Source: Cyanophora paradoxa (lineage: Eukaryota > Glaucocystophyceae > Cyanophorales > Cyanophoraceae). From it: DNA of 64,000 nt. Location of the stretch: positions 124,001 through 188,000 of the forward strand of contig QPMI01000469.1 in NCBI GenBank assembly GCA_004431415.1, read 5' to 3'. The translations under genes were made by a program, and so were the position numbers. Every line of letters begins with the position of its first letter. Position 1 is the first letter of the stretch. The notes below the pieces were generated by a model. The model was not told the origin of the DNA. It made no database searches and saw only the letters and a program-made list of their open reading frames with translations. Of the stretch, positions 36,272-46,872 are shown piece by piece.

Positions 36272-37168
36272 CTAAACTAAATGCGGAATTTCCTCTGATG
36301 GTATTCCAAAACGTCGCTTTGCGTTACGCATCAAATCCATCCGTTTGTCCAGCGCAGCCCAGATCGATCCGAAATTTCCAACTAAACGATGCGTCAAATC
36401 GCGCGATTGGTCATCAGATTCCTGACCTGGCCAAAACCCAGGTCTTATCATCGATCTAGGTGATATTCGCTTGAGAAATTGCATGTCCGGTTCGACAACG
36501 ATATTCTCTTCTCCGAAAGATGATCGAACGAAACGAAGAATTCTGATGAGGCGCTCTTTCAATGTTGCACAGGAGGGCCAAAGGTAGTATCGAAGCGAAA
36601 CGGCGTTTTTCAGGAAGGAAAACACGCCATTTGTGTCATGAAAAATGGAATCTAAGACTCTGCAAGCTGTGGTGACATCGACGGCGGAAATAGGCTCGCC
36701 ACCAATAATGCGTTGCGAAATGTCGGTCTCGAAAATTACATCATGAGTGTACAAGGCGTGAAGGACCACGTCCTGCCGGCAAAAGTTAAGAAACAACAAC
36801 AATATAAGAAGAATCCACGAACGCATGCGCACTGTGATTGCTTCTCGCGAGTCGACCACTGGATACGTCATGCTTGCGATGAGACTGACGAAAGAGACTA
36901 CAGGAACAAAGCCTTCGAACTGATGCGGTGATATGAAGACTGCCTCGAATTCCTCGGGTTCCGCGTACTGATGAAGCCGCAGGAAGCACGGAAGTGACGT
37001 GGAAGGAGGGGCAAGGGCCTGTTTTTCAGAGTCGGAGATCGGCGTGAAAGGAATCAGCCTGCGCGGCTTTGATTTCAGCGATTTCAACCGTCGGACTGCT
37101 CGGATACTATTGCTCGAGCGACTGCGCATGCTCCGACTTCTCGAACGCTCGACTGCAAAAACACTCAC
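36272..37168 (-). CDS. Unknown protein with Arg/Ser-rich N terminus
   Basis: Two exons, 37168-36833 (112 codons) and 36772-36272 (167 codons), flank a 60-nt intron with GTGCGCA donor and CCGGCAG acceptor. The 60 nt are also open in frame and would add a false hydrophobic segment, so a single-exon reading would predict a membrane span that probably does not exist. The N terminus is rich in Arg and Ser (ERSRSRSMRSRSS) and likely nuclear. The rest is helical with no domain I recognise. The start codon is the first in frame; an earlier exon cannot be excluded. Confidence 0.65.
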   Translation of the reverse strand: MSVFAVERSRSRSMRSRSSNSIRAVRRLKSLKSKPRRLIPFTPISDSEKQALAPPSTSLPCFLRLHQYAEPEEFEAVFISPHQFEGFVPVVSFVSLIASMTYPVVDSREAITVRMRSWILLILLLFLNFCRQDVVLHALYTHDVIFETDISQRIIGGEPISAVDVTTACRVLDSIFHDTNGVFSFLKNAVSLRYYLWPSCATLKERLIRILRFVRSSFGEENIVVEPDMQFLKRISPRSMIRPGFWPGQESDDQSRDLTHRLVGNFGSIWAALDKRMDLMRNAKRRFGIPSEEIPHLV

Positions 37169-37282
37169 TCGTGCAATACATGGCGTTCGATGTGCGCGCG
37201 CAAACGCTCGAGAGTTGCTTTGCGCTTGAAATCCATACGCGCTACAAGCGCCACACGAGTCCGCTTATATGTGCGTACCCCC

Positions 37283-38220
37283 CCTTTTAATCTTTCAGAA
37301 AAGAATATACTCCCTTTTTATGTATGTAAGCCAGATCTAGAAGGGCCAGATCATCTTTCAGAAAAGAATCTACTGCCTTTTTATGATTAAAGAGTTTATA
37401 ATCAATCTTTCAATAGAAGCCTCATGAAGGCTTAAGGCTCCTGAAGCCTTCGGCAGCGACGCTCATAACATGTAAGCGACTGACGGACGGAACATGTTAT
37501 TACTAGCGATGTCAAGATATGTATCTGAAGCCAGAGGGGCCATATCATCATTCAGAAAAGAATCTACTTCCTTTTTATGCTTAAAGATTTTAAACATCAG
37601 CAACCTTTCAATAAAAAGCTCATGAAAGCTTAAAGGCTCATGAAGCCTTCCGCGGCGACGGTCATAACATGTTAGCGACTGACGGACGGAACATCTTATT
37701 ACTCGATGTCAAGATATGTATCTAAAGCCAGAGGATGCTAAAAGAGTTTATTAGCAACCTTTCAATAATTATAAAGCCTCATGAAGGCTTAAGGCTCATG
37801 AAGCCTGTGGCAGCGACGCTCATAACATGTAAGCGACTGATGTCAACATGATGTCAACGGAACATGTTATTACTAGCGATGTCAACATATGTATATAAAG
37901 CCAGAGGGGCCATCTCATCTTTCAGAAATTAATCTACTCCCTTTTTATGCTTAAAGAGTTGATAAGCAACCTTTCAATAAAAGCCTCGTGAAGACTTAAG
38001 GCTCATGAAGCCTTCGGCAGCGACGCTCATAACATGTAAGCGACTAACGGACGGAACATGTTATTACTAGCGATGTCAGATTCGCTCAGAACATAATCTA
38101 CTCCCTTTTTAAACCTTTCAATGCAAGCCTCATGAAAGCTTCAAGGCTCATGGAGCGATTGACGGACAGAACATGTTATCATTTGCAATGTCCAGATATG
38201 TATCTACGAGCTTCTGCAAA
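37283..38220. repeat. AT-rich satellite, about five degenerate units near 170-195 bp
   Basis: Blocks TTTCAGAAAAGAATCTACT, CCTTTTTATG, AACCTTTCAATAAAAGCC, GCTCATAACATGTAAGCGAC and GGAACATGTTATTACTAGCG recur in the same order from 37350, 37545, 37735, 37915 and 38085, with units truncated or rearranged. Each unit contains the inverted repeat GAAGGCT...AGCCTTC, able to form a hairpin. No coding potential. Confidence 0.9.
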
Positions 38221-39360
38221 TTATCCTCATGTAAGAACATTCTTTCTTTGTATGAGAGTCCCTACTTCTTTTTTCTCCGTTCCCTACTTGTTCCGATCCG
38301 TTCCCTCCGCTCGTTTTTGGCGTTGCCGTAGCTTTCGCTTGCGAGTGGGCTCGTGCGAACCATTCTGATCATTACCTGAAACGGAATGGGTCTACATGGA
38401 GGGCTCAGCAATACCAAAAAGCGCGAACCTTGCTTTTTGCCTTTCAGCCCTAAACGTCGAGCCATTTCATCAGTGTCCGGAATAGGGTCTGCGCAGGCAC
38501 GTTGTGAAATTTGAGGTGCGTCCCGCCGGCGCACTTGACCACTCTATCGCGAACCTTGATCATGCAGTAAGCCTCTCTGCTGTAACATCCGAACCATCTC
38601 CAAACCAATTGGGGTAAGGCCTTCACAATCAGATTCTGCATGAAAGGATAGTTTTGTTCAGCGGAAAGATCTTGAGTTAAGACTGCAAGCGGGCTTGTGC
38701 AAACCATCCTCATCATTCGCTTTCAAACCAACATGCAAGCCCTGCAAGTTTCATGAGACATGAGGCCTAGGTCCAGGCTTCATTTTTCTAAGCTCGAAAT
38801 TTACTGCTTCCACTTCGGGGCGCATACATGTATATGTGTACGTTATGTGTTCCTACTAGTGCTTGCAGTTACTTCTATTGTCCTCGAAATCGAAGAATTG
38901 GCGTTTTGTGACGACGCACTCGTCTCTTTTTCGGTTGAGGACTGGTGCGTTCCGTAACTGCACTCGAGAGAAGTGCAATCAAAATCAAGTACGGAGATCA
39001 AGACTGCGATTGGGCTTGTGCGAACCATTGTCCTCCTGGTTGGACTGCTCCTTAACGGTTTCTGCTCGGACTGCAAACTTAGTTGCGCACCGGCGCCGGC
39101 GGCGCACTTGAAGCCTCTTGGCGCGAACCGTGCGGATCGTTTTTTGGCATCTCAGCAATCGCTTTCAGGTGTTGAACATAACGATTCATGTCGTTCAAGA
39201 TCTCGCGTGCAGTTGCCCAAGCGGCCGCCTGGCGTTCCAATGCCTTCGCCAGCAGGCTTTGAACTTGGTTCGCCATTTCTAACGACCGACGAGCAAGTTG
39301 GAGGATCTCCGCACGCTCTGATTCCTGATTCGTCCCTGCATCTCCGGTGCTTCCCTGGTG
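38221..39360 (-). CDS. Putative minus-strand gene with repeated MVRTSPLA-type exon ends
   Basis: A minus-strand frame through 39360-39079 encodes a helical segment (NQESERAEILQLARRSLEMA, then AWATAREILNDMNRYVQ). Further down the same strand three short segments end alike: TMVRTSPIA near 39030, RMVCTSPLA near 38710 and RMVRTSPLA near 38360, each just before a possible splice site. This suggests exon-scale duplication. Phases could not be verified, other frames are open, and no family is recognised. Confidence 0.3.
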
Positions 39361-39845
39361 CTTATCGGTGCACGCATTTGCGCATACGGCCGCACGGGCC
39401 GGCGTACCTTGGAAGGATCGTCCACGCCGGTTCTGCGTCGGCCCCGAAGATCGGCACGGGCATCTCCTTGACAGCCGGTCGATTTGCGTTTATGAGTCTC
39501 TTTGCCGCCCATGCCTTCGACCTGGTTTCGAGAACTGCAGTGTACCCCTCCATTCGGCTCGCCGCTCGCAACTTGTGGAGCGAGAGGGCGGTCGAAGCGG
39601 TCTCGGATCGCAAAAGGTGCGCGCGATGTAGAACGCAACTTGCGAACTGCTGTAACTTGCATCCAACCTTTTGGATGCATACGCAGGTCGAAACCTCGAC
39701 CGAAAGTTTTAGCGCCTTGCATCGCCGAGCTCAAGCGGGCGTTCGAAGAGAAGTGTCTCCTGCAGTGATGCGCACACAATGGCTGTTGACCGACCGCGAC
39801 GCACTTGGAGATGTGTGCCGTGCCTTGCGACACACATAAAACGGT

Positions 39846-41300
39846 TTGCAGCTGATCATGACTGCAAATCAGGTTGGAAACAAGATCCGTGCCCTCCTTT
39901 TGGATTCGAAAAACTCTCTGCTCGGTGACCGGACGATTCTGTTCATTTGTCCGAAGTGGCCTTCAAATTGGCGAAAGGAACAGGGAATAGCGTTCCTTGG
40001 AATCGCGTCACCCAATGTCCAGATATGCATCGACAATACCTTCCTCGCGTCGGACGACCATCGAGCATTGTTGCTGCCTATATTCGATCCCAGCATCGTC
40101 TACTGCGGCGTTTGGAGCAACGGAACGGAGCACTTCGATCGGATTCGTGCATCTCTAAGCATCCAGTGGCCGTGTCTTCGGGCGATCGAGATCGACGATC
40201 TAGCAACCGCAGCGAAACTTGACGGCACCTTGGAGAAGGACATACGACGAAAGGGGATTAAGTCTGGACTGGAGGCTCTTTCTTCGGAATTTCTGTCATT
40301 ACCGTTTAAAAGACCCACGAATTACAAGTTCTTCACGACTGGGTGGGAAAACCCCAAATTGCAGGATGATAATCGGAACGCCGAATTGGCGGAAAACGCC
40401 CGACTCAAGTACGCTTTTCGGGAACTGGATACGGGAGCCGCGATTCTTCATATCATTGTGAAGAGGGTGAGTAATTCGTTATTCGTTCAAACTCCCTTCT
40501 TTCATCACAACGTTTACAGTATCCGGAGGAGAGCAGGCGGTTCATACTCGATTTCTGTGAGAAGGAGGTGAGCTGGATTCGTTTTTGCATGCATGAGCAT
40601 TCAAAAAACTGCAGGACACACGCTTTGCGCTGCACCTTAACAAACCGGAAGCAATTCAAACATCGACAACTCCCATTTCGGAAGCAATTGAAACATCGAC
40701 ACCTCCCATTTCGTTTGTCCGACCACAAAATGCATCAACTCTCCAGTCGGAATGGGCCTCGACCTATGGACGCAGTCACATGAACCCTAGTGAGCGCAAA
40801 GAGCCGTCTTAAAACGCGCAACGTGTTGATTAATAACCATCTTATGCAGGTTCTTCATCAGATCATGAGATTTCCTCGCTTCGGGCGGAGGTTCAAAACA
40901 TGCGTAATCGGAATAAATTACTTGAAGATGAGAACGAACTTCTGCGACACTCAAAAGACCAGATGGAGGGTGAATAGATTTTTCCGAGTATTATTTCGCT
41001 TTTTTTAAAAAGATTGCCAGGCGTCCAAACTGAGAATGCTTCCTTGATCGCCCGGCTGCAAGGCAAGATCACCAACCGAAGCCTTTTCTTTTGTCTGAAA
41101 CATCGTGCAGGTGTTCAGTCTGAGAATGCTTCTCTTGTCGCCACACTTCAGCAGATGCAAGCATATACCACTTCCCTGGCCACCCAACTTCAGCAGCTGC
41201 AAGGTTGAACAGCCGAGAATGGACGTTTCTTCGTTTTAAACGTTTGCAGGTGTCCAGTCTCAGAATGCTTCGTTAGTCGCCCAGCTTCAGCGGCTGCAAT
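39846..41300 (+). CDS. Degenerate WRN-like 3'-5' exonuclease fold with coiled coil
   Basis: The first exon (to 40466) is followed by introns 40467-40519 and 40568-40614 (53 and 47 nt, in phase). Residues 20-205 follow the layout of DEDDy exonucleases: a strand ILFICPKW where D-x-E is expected, QGIAFLGIASPN, IVYCGVWSNG, then GLEALSSEFLSL, a TGW segment, and LKYAFRELDTGAAILHII where YxxxD is expected. The first acidic pair and the middle Asp are missing, so catalytic activity is doubtful. The rest is Ser/Thr/Pro-rich and then coiled coil (RAEVQNMRNRNKLLEDENE). The coiled coil continues into repeated short exons at 41.02-41.30 kb. The exonuclease assignment rests on layout only. Confidence 0.5.
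41018..41300 (+). repeat. Three duplicated coiled-coil exons
   Basis: Three copies of a segment reading VQ(T/S)(E/Q)NASL(I/V)A.LQ occur at about 41020-41061, 41110-41202 and 41250-41300. They are separated by stretches with TGCAG or GCCAG acceptors. The first separator begins GCAAG, which would make it a GC-AG intron; it could also be read through in frame. Each copy adds about two heptads. Confidence 0.7.
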
Positions 41301-42314
41301 GTAAATTCGCAAGCCAGAATCTTTCGTACGATATTGTTTGACCGGTACCGTCACAAACAGCTGCGAACTCAGGTCCCGATACGCAACTTCAACGCCTGAA
41401 CGGTACCTTCTTGACTCTCTTTTTGAAACAGTTCTGGTTGTGAATTGCAGCTGTGATTGCAGCTCTCCAATCTCAGAAGAGAGCTCTTCGTGGTACGATT
41501 CCAGATTCCGTCGCAAAACGTGTGTTTCTTACGTCGAGTCATAAATAGATGAAGTCGCAACTCTGCGCGGTAAGGCACTGTGCGGTTTTGATTTGACGCT
41601 CTGGGGCCTGGGCATTGACGTTAGACGCAAACGCTAGATGAAATTTCAACTTTGCGCGGTATGGCGGTTTTTTTAATATTCATTGTCAATCGTTCCGCGA
41701 AATTCATCGTCTTCTATTCAGCGAAAATCGCTGATCTGGAGGATGCTGAATTCAATCGCTTTGTGGGAGACCTCACTATATGAATCTTCTGCAGAGGATA
41801 TGAGTGTTTTGAAGACAATATCAATCTTTTGCGAACGCATGATGTGTTGAAAGGATTGCTTGATATCCGTGCGACACTTTGAAAAGGGGCTGCACGCATG
41901 TCCATTTAGAAATCCACAAAACATTGAGAACCAAATCGGGGGGAGAGTAGACCCCAACGGGTACATCGGTAGTTCTGAGGGGTACAATGCGACGGGGGGG
42001 TACTACATTGTTTTTGTCGCGGGAACGATGTCGATGCAAGCTCCAAACACGATGTCGCCGGTTGCAATCGAACGATCGGTACGCATTCGAATTCACGCTT
42101 GCTCGTGGTTGCGACGGTTAAAGCTGACAGAGCTATCGCCTGCGAAGTTTGAATTCGAGCCAGCGAAACCGACATCGATGAAACGTGTGTGTGATGAAAC
42201 CGCCGAAATGTGTCATTGTACTAAATGCGAGGCTGATGCTTGGGTGCGAACCCTGCCTTTTGGAGGCTGATGCTTGGGTGCGAATCTTACATAGAAGTTA
42301 CATCGTTGCCGCAG
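41301..42314. other. Unresolved region between two genes
   Basis: Both strands carry plausible coding scraps. Plus strand 41860-42270 is open and contains a CHCTKCE metal-binding-like motif. Minus strand 41516-41430 reads as a coiled coil (ESYHEELSSEIGELQSQLQ). No phase-consistent chain could be made on either strand. It may contain exons linking the exonuclease-like and SUMO-like parts into one gene. Confidence 0.35.
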
Positions 42315-43582
42315 GACTTTTTGCAACGCATTAAGCGTGCAAAGGACGTGTTGATGCCTCTTTTTAAACCTTCGGAAGAAAAATTGCAGCTGAAAGACTC
42401 GGAAGAGTGCGCCACGTTCCGGGATCCATCATTTTCGCAAACGCACATCATATCGTAACTTATATGTACAGGAATGATGATTCAGATGACGTGTTGACGC
42501 CTGTTTTTAAACCTTCAAAACTGCAAAAGAAAGACTCAGAAGAGTGCGCCACTTTACATCATTTATGTAAACGCGCATCATTCGTAACTTGCATGTACGT
42601 ACGTATACAGGGAGGATGATTCAGATGACGTGTTGACGCCTGTTTTTAAACCTTCAAAACTGCAAATGACAGACTCGGAAGAGTGCGCCACGTTCCATCA
42701 TTTAGGCAAACGTGATTCATTTCGTAATTAATATGTACAGGGTTACCCTTAATATCGAATATTGCGACGGTGGCGTTGTCGCTCAGATAATGCCGTTTAT
42801 AATGCTTCCTAATGAGACATTCGCATCGGCTGTGAAACGTGCTTGCATCGAGTTCAAGACGAGTCCGGAGGGAATGGAGTTGTGGTGGGATGAGGAACCG
42901 CTTCGCGGTTCGGAGACACCTGCAGACGTCGGCCTTACTGATCGCGGTTTTCTGACCCTTCTGTGAGCCGAGGATTCGTTTTATATATACTGTAAATGTT
43001 AAATATTGACAAATCGCAGCAAATCTGGACCCACCAAGAAAAACGCAAAATCACCGGAAACACCTCGAGCTCCAACAACAGAAATGCGAATTCGAGACGA
43101 CGCTAAACTGGAAGACAAGCAACTCCGGATTGAACTTGAACATAATAACGAAACGGAAAAAAAGTTGAAAGGCTGTGAAGAGTGCGAAACAATTGTTTTG
43201 ACAGTAGAACCGTTTTTCATTTGACGATCCAACCGCAGCGTTTCCTTGAAAATCGACCACTGCGACAGTGGTGAAGTCACTCAACTTACGCCATTTTATA
43301 TGCTTTCTACCGAAACGTTCGGATCCGCTGTGGAACGTGCTTGCGTCCTGCTCAAGCTGTGTCCCGAAGGGATGGAGCTGTGGTGGGGTAACAACACGCT
43401 TCGCGCCTCGGAGACACCTTCAAACGTTGGGCTTACTGGATCTGGCCATCTCACGCTTCTGTTCGTTCCTTTGTCGTTTTGGATTTGAATTAACGTCCTA
43501 AACATTTTCCAGGAAAACGGGAATATCGGATACGCAGCAGTCACCGAACGCAACTCCACGGCCCTGCTGCGCTAGCACGTAG
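42315..43582 (+). CDS. Protein with two SUMO-like (ubiquitin-fold) domains
   Basis: Three short exons (42315-42415, 42472-42552, 42611-42691) each encode an acidic repeat ending in DSEECAT. Exon 42741-42962 encodes a beta-grasp domain (VTLNIEYCDGG ... LRGSETPADVGLTDRGFLTLL). A basic/charged linker exon starts at 43020. Exon 43239-43460 encodes a second, similar domain (SETPSNVGLTGSGHLTLL), and 43513-43582 a short tail. Introns are 49-57 nt. Exons start and end in phase 2, except that the linker-to-second-domain junction is unresolved and the donor after 42552 is altered. The folds resemble SUMO or Rad60-type domains. Neither ends in the Gly-Gly needed for conjugation, so they more likely act as built-in binding modules. 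The N-terminal start is unknown. Confidence 0.65.
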
Positions 43583-43659
43583 TTTCGGTCCGGGCAATGT
43601 ACTTTTCTTGCTTGAACAATGCAATCTGTCGATTTTCTGCCTATCTTCTGCCTGCCTAT

Positions 43660-44465
43660 CTATTCATCAGTTAATTCTTCTTCGATGTCAACAGAGCCGG
43701 TTCTCTTTGACGTATCCGTGCCAACTCTAAAAGTATATTGCCCAGCTTGTCTTGTGAGCGTCCACTGAAAAACAGTGAGAAAGCACACAGAACAAAAAGA
43801 GAGGAGCGAGTACCTCCTCGCCGGTAGATATATCGCGGAAGCGCACTGCTGGGGCGTCCGCCTCGCCAGCTTGAAAAAGAGATTTGACAGCTGAAAACAT
43901 AAGCGCCGCATGGCTCGATGGGCTTCGTGGGATTGATTTAAGAAGACGTTTTGTCGAGCCTTGTCTGCGCTTCTCTTTTCCGGCAAGTGCATTTATCATT
44001 GCCTGTACATATGTCAGGTATTGAAATGATGTGAAATGAACCGCACCGTTGACGAAATGACCACAGAGTCGTCTAACGTCACATTTTCCGGAAGATTTCG
44101 AAGATCTAATGACAAAAAGTCACAAATTGAAAAGAACTGTACAAAATTCAAACCAGAACGAACTTGTTCTCACGTTGATCTCAAGTTCAAATTTCCGTTT
44201 TCCCAGTCCGATTGTTATAACTGCCCTTGTGCTTGTTTTGGGTGATTTAAACATCGTAAAACCAGGGACGGCTACATCCAGTGCGGATCCTTGAGAAAGG
44301 ATGTGTGGTTTCCAGCTGCGAGTGTGCGGGTAAGAACGAAAAACGCAATCACGAGTTTCCTTACCTTGCGTTCCCTCTCCATGTATACGGGTCAGAATCA
44401 GGATCCTTGAAATAAAAGGTTACATTTCCGTGAAGGCGGACACTTCCCTCGCCTTTGAAAACAAT
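43660..44465 (-). CDS. Unknown protein, phase-validated exons
   Basis: Minus-strand exons 44465-44365, 44315-44160, 44105-43814 and 43764-43660 are separated by introns of 49, 54 and 49 nt, each fitting in phase; the stop is at 43660. The protein begins with beta-strand-rich sequence (GSVRLHGNVTFYFKDPDSDP, RAVITIGLGKRKFELEI), continues with a Cys-containing basic part and a helix (FQYLTYVQAMINALAGKEKR), and ends in an acidic tail (VDIEEELTDE). I do not recognise the family. At least one 5' exon is missing, probably the coiled-coil-like segment near 44.6 kb. Confidence 0.65.
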
Positions 44466-44929
44466 CTGTCATGGACAGATGTGTTATTCGCCGCAGTTCG
44501 CACTGCAGTTCGACTGCAGAAAAACCGCACAAAAATGTTCGACTCGGATGGAACTACACCTGAAGCACTTGATGTGTCGTACGAGCGGAAATAGTTTAGA
44601 TTGGAGTTTTTGCAAGCATCTGGCTGAAATTCAAATGTCAGCACAAGTAAGGTGACACAATCATGCCAAGGTTACGAACGTGCGCATCGAAGTCGGAATT
44701 CCGATACGCATGCAATGAAAACAGTTTGCACTGTACATCCACCATGTTAAAAGAGCCTTCCCATGGTCTAGTCAAGGGCATGCTGGCCTGCTCTTCAGAG
44801 CTCATGCTTGTAGGAGTCTTCAAATTGTGAGGTAGCGTACCCCTGCAGGTAGCGTACCCCTGCAACCTTGCACAAAGAAATCGACCTCCTCCGAATCCGC
44901 AGCGACACGTGTGTTGACATACGTTGAGA

Positions 44930-45820
44930 ATGGAGAGCGGCGAGGAGAAACGCGCGCTCGAACCAGAGGAAAGCGGCCCGGCGCGTGCGCAGAAGCGCGC
45001 GCGCGAGGAGCGCACAGCCGAAAACGTCAGCGTGGATGAGGCGACGCGGCGGCAGCTCGAGAGGCAAGCGTCAGCGGAAGCGGTTGCGGAGATCTATCGA
45101 CGTCTGCGGAAGGCTGAGGAGCGGGCTGCAGCCGCCAAGAACGACGCAAGAGCTCTCAGCGATGACGAAGCAGCAGAAGAGCGGCCAAAGGAGCTTCCGT
45201 GTCGTACCTGTGTCGAGAACCCGTCAGCCCCACTGTGCATATGCGCCATCATCCTGGCTATCGAGAGTGCCAGCACTTTGGACGAAATCCCTATGGACGT
45301 TCGGCCCTTCGCTAATTTGGCGCTTCGGATCGCCAAGCTCCACCGGCAGTCGCGGGCCTTCGACATCCTCCCCCAATCGGGCGAGGACAGCGATCTCGAA
45401 GGAGAAGGTGAGGACACGAATTACTGCACCACCCTGATTGAATCTCTGCCGTCGGAGGGGGAGGGGCCTCTGGACCTGAACAGTGCGCATGGCCTTCTGT
45501 TTTAATTTACCCCGAGAAATTCTGCTTTCACATAGCCAGTGATCATGAGCGCAGGGGGACTCTGGGAGCACATCTGTATGGTCACCCTCGAAGGCTTTCA
45601 AGTGGCGAAGAGCCCGCTGCGCATGTTTCAGCTCTGTTCTGGTGGTTTCCGCGTTCGCGATCCTCTTCATCCGTCCGTGGATAAAGCGCTTCGCGACATC
45701 TGCGGACTCCGCCTCAGCAACTGCGACATCGAGTTCTTTAGGGACATTTCCAAGCGCCTGAAAGAGGAGCAGGCCAGTAAAGATGTGAAGCAAATGGGGA
45801 CATCTGACGTACACTTTTGA
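44930..45820 (+). CDS. Unknown acidic/coiled-coil protein
   Basis: Two exons (44930-45482 and 45540-45820) are joined by a 57-nt GTGCGC...GCCAG intron in phase 1, giving about 277 residues. The N terminus is charged (MESGEEKRALEPEESG) with a Lys/Arg motif QKRAREER. A long Ala/Glu/Arg helix follows (RRLRKAEERAAAAKNDARAL), then a Cys-rich patch (PCRTC, PLCIC), an acidic stretch and a C-terminal globular part. The nuclear-type basic motif is only suggestive. No family recognised. The ATG chosen is the first in the frame; a TTG-to-ATG extension of two codons is irrelevant. Confidence 0.65.
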
Positions 45821-45834
45821 ATTCAATTGAATTG

Positions 45835-46600
45835 AGCCATCATTTCCGAGAAGAGTGCGGGGCGAACGGCGGGGCAGGGGCTTTCTAGAATGTGGTGTAG
45901 AAATTGCAAAGTGCTGTTTTTCTCGACCGGAGCCAGCATCTGCGACCACCACCATTATTTGAGGGTGGAAATAGACTTCGAATTCTGCGACCGAGCCATC
46001 ATTTCCGGGGAAGAGTGCCGGGCGAACATTTATCTTTCTTTTTCTGTTAGTCAAGATGCTAATCATGTTCGAAAGCACCCTAGAGCGGAGCAGAGGCTCG
46101 TCTGGCCTTCCATTCTCGAGGACGAGGTCCGATGCCCGACCCAGTGACCGAGCCATCATTTCCGGGGAAGAGTGCCGGGCGAACATTTATCTTTCTTTTT
46201 CTGTTAGTCAAGATGCTAATCATGTTCGAAAGCACCCTAGAGCGGAGCAGAGGCTCGTCTGGCCTTCCATTCTCGAGGACGAGGTCCGATGCCCCACCCA
46301 GTGACCGAGCCATCATTTCCGGGGAGGAGTGCCGGGCGAACATTTATCTTTCTTTTTCTGTTAGTCAAGATGCTAATCATGTTCGAAAGCACCCTAGAGC
46401 GGAGCAGAGGCTCGTCTGGCCTTCCATTCTCGAGGACGAGGTCCGATGCCCCACCCAGTGACCGAGCCATCATTTCCGGGGAGGAGTGCCGGGCGAACAT
46501 TTATCTTTCTTTTTCTGTTAGTCAAGATGCTTATCATGTTTGAAAGCACCCTAGAGCGGAGCAGAGGCTCGTCTGGCCTTCCATTCTCGAGGAGGAGATC
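45835..46600 (-). repeat. 157-bp tandem repeat, inverted arm 1
   Basis: Units of 157 bp containing GAGCCATCATTTCCGGGG and GAGCGGAGCAGAGGCTCGTC repeat four times from about 45990 to 46600, after a diverged copy at 45835. The same unit occurs in opposite orientation at 53.04-53.83 kb. Small ORFs inside are repeats of one another. Confidence 0.95.
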
Positions 46601-46604
46601 TCGC

Positions 46605-46715
46605 CTTGAGATGTTAAAAATGTCCGCAAACGAGAAACCTTTTGAAATACAAAGAAATGCATGAATATCCACATTGATGCCAAAACGTAAGCAAGACGGA
46701 CCCATTCTCGAGCCT
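46605..46715 (-). pseudogene. Fragment of the 3' end of Ulp1 copy B
   Basis: Read on the minus strand, this stretch (GPSCLRFGINV and the following TTTCATGCATTTCTTT-like sequence) matches 52795-52905, the end of the Ulp1 gene at 52 kb. It lies directly next to the 157-bp repeats, as in the other arm. It is a remnant of an inverted duplication. The catalytic part is absent. Confidence 0.8.
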
Positions 46716-46872
46716 CTTTCGCGTGAGAGATATTGAATTTACAGCGTCCTAGGATAGTCGCCAACTGCATGAGCAACCCCTGCCAAGCTTTCAGTGCCCG
46801 CGACCAAGCTTTCATTTCCGGGAACTAAGGAAGTGCACGGGAAGAGCGTCTTTCTCATGAGAGATATTGAAA

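Noticed and set aside
38973-39839. 288-codon plus-strand ORF
   Set aside because: Low-complexity, no domain, and the minus strand of the same region has a better helical coding pattern. Not supported as a gene.
45224-46186. 320-codon minus-strand ORF
   Set aside because: Half of it is antisense to a phase-validated plus-strand gene (44930-45820) and half lies in the 157-bp repeats.
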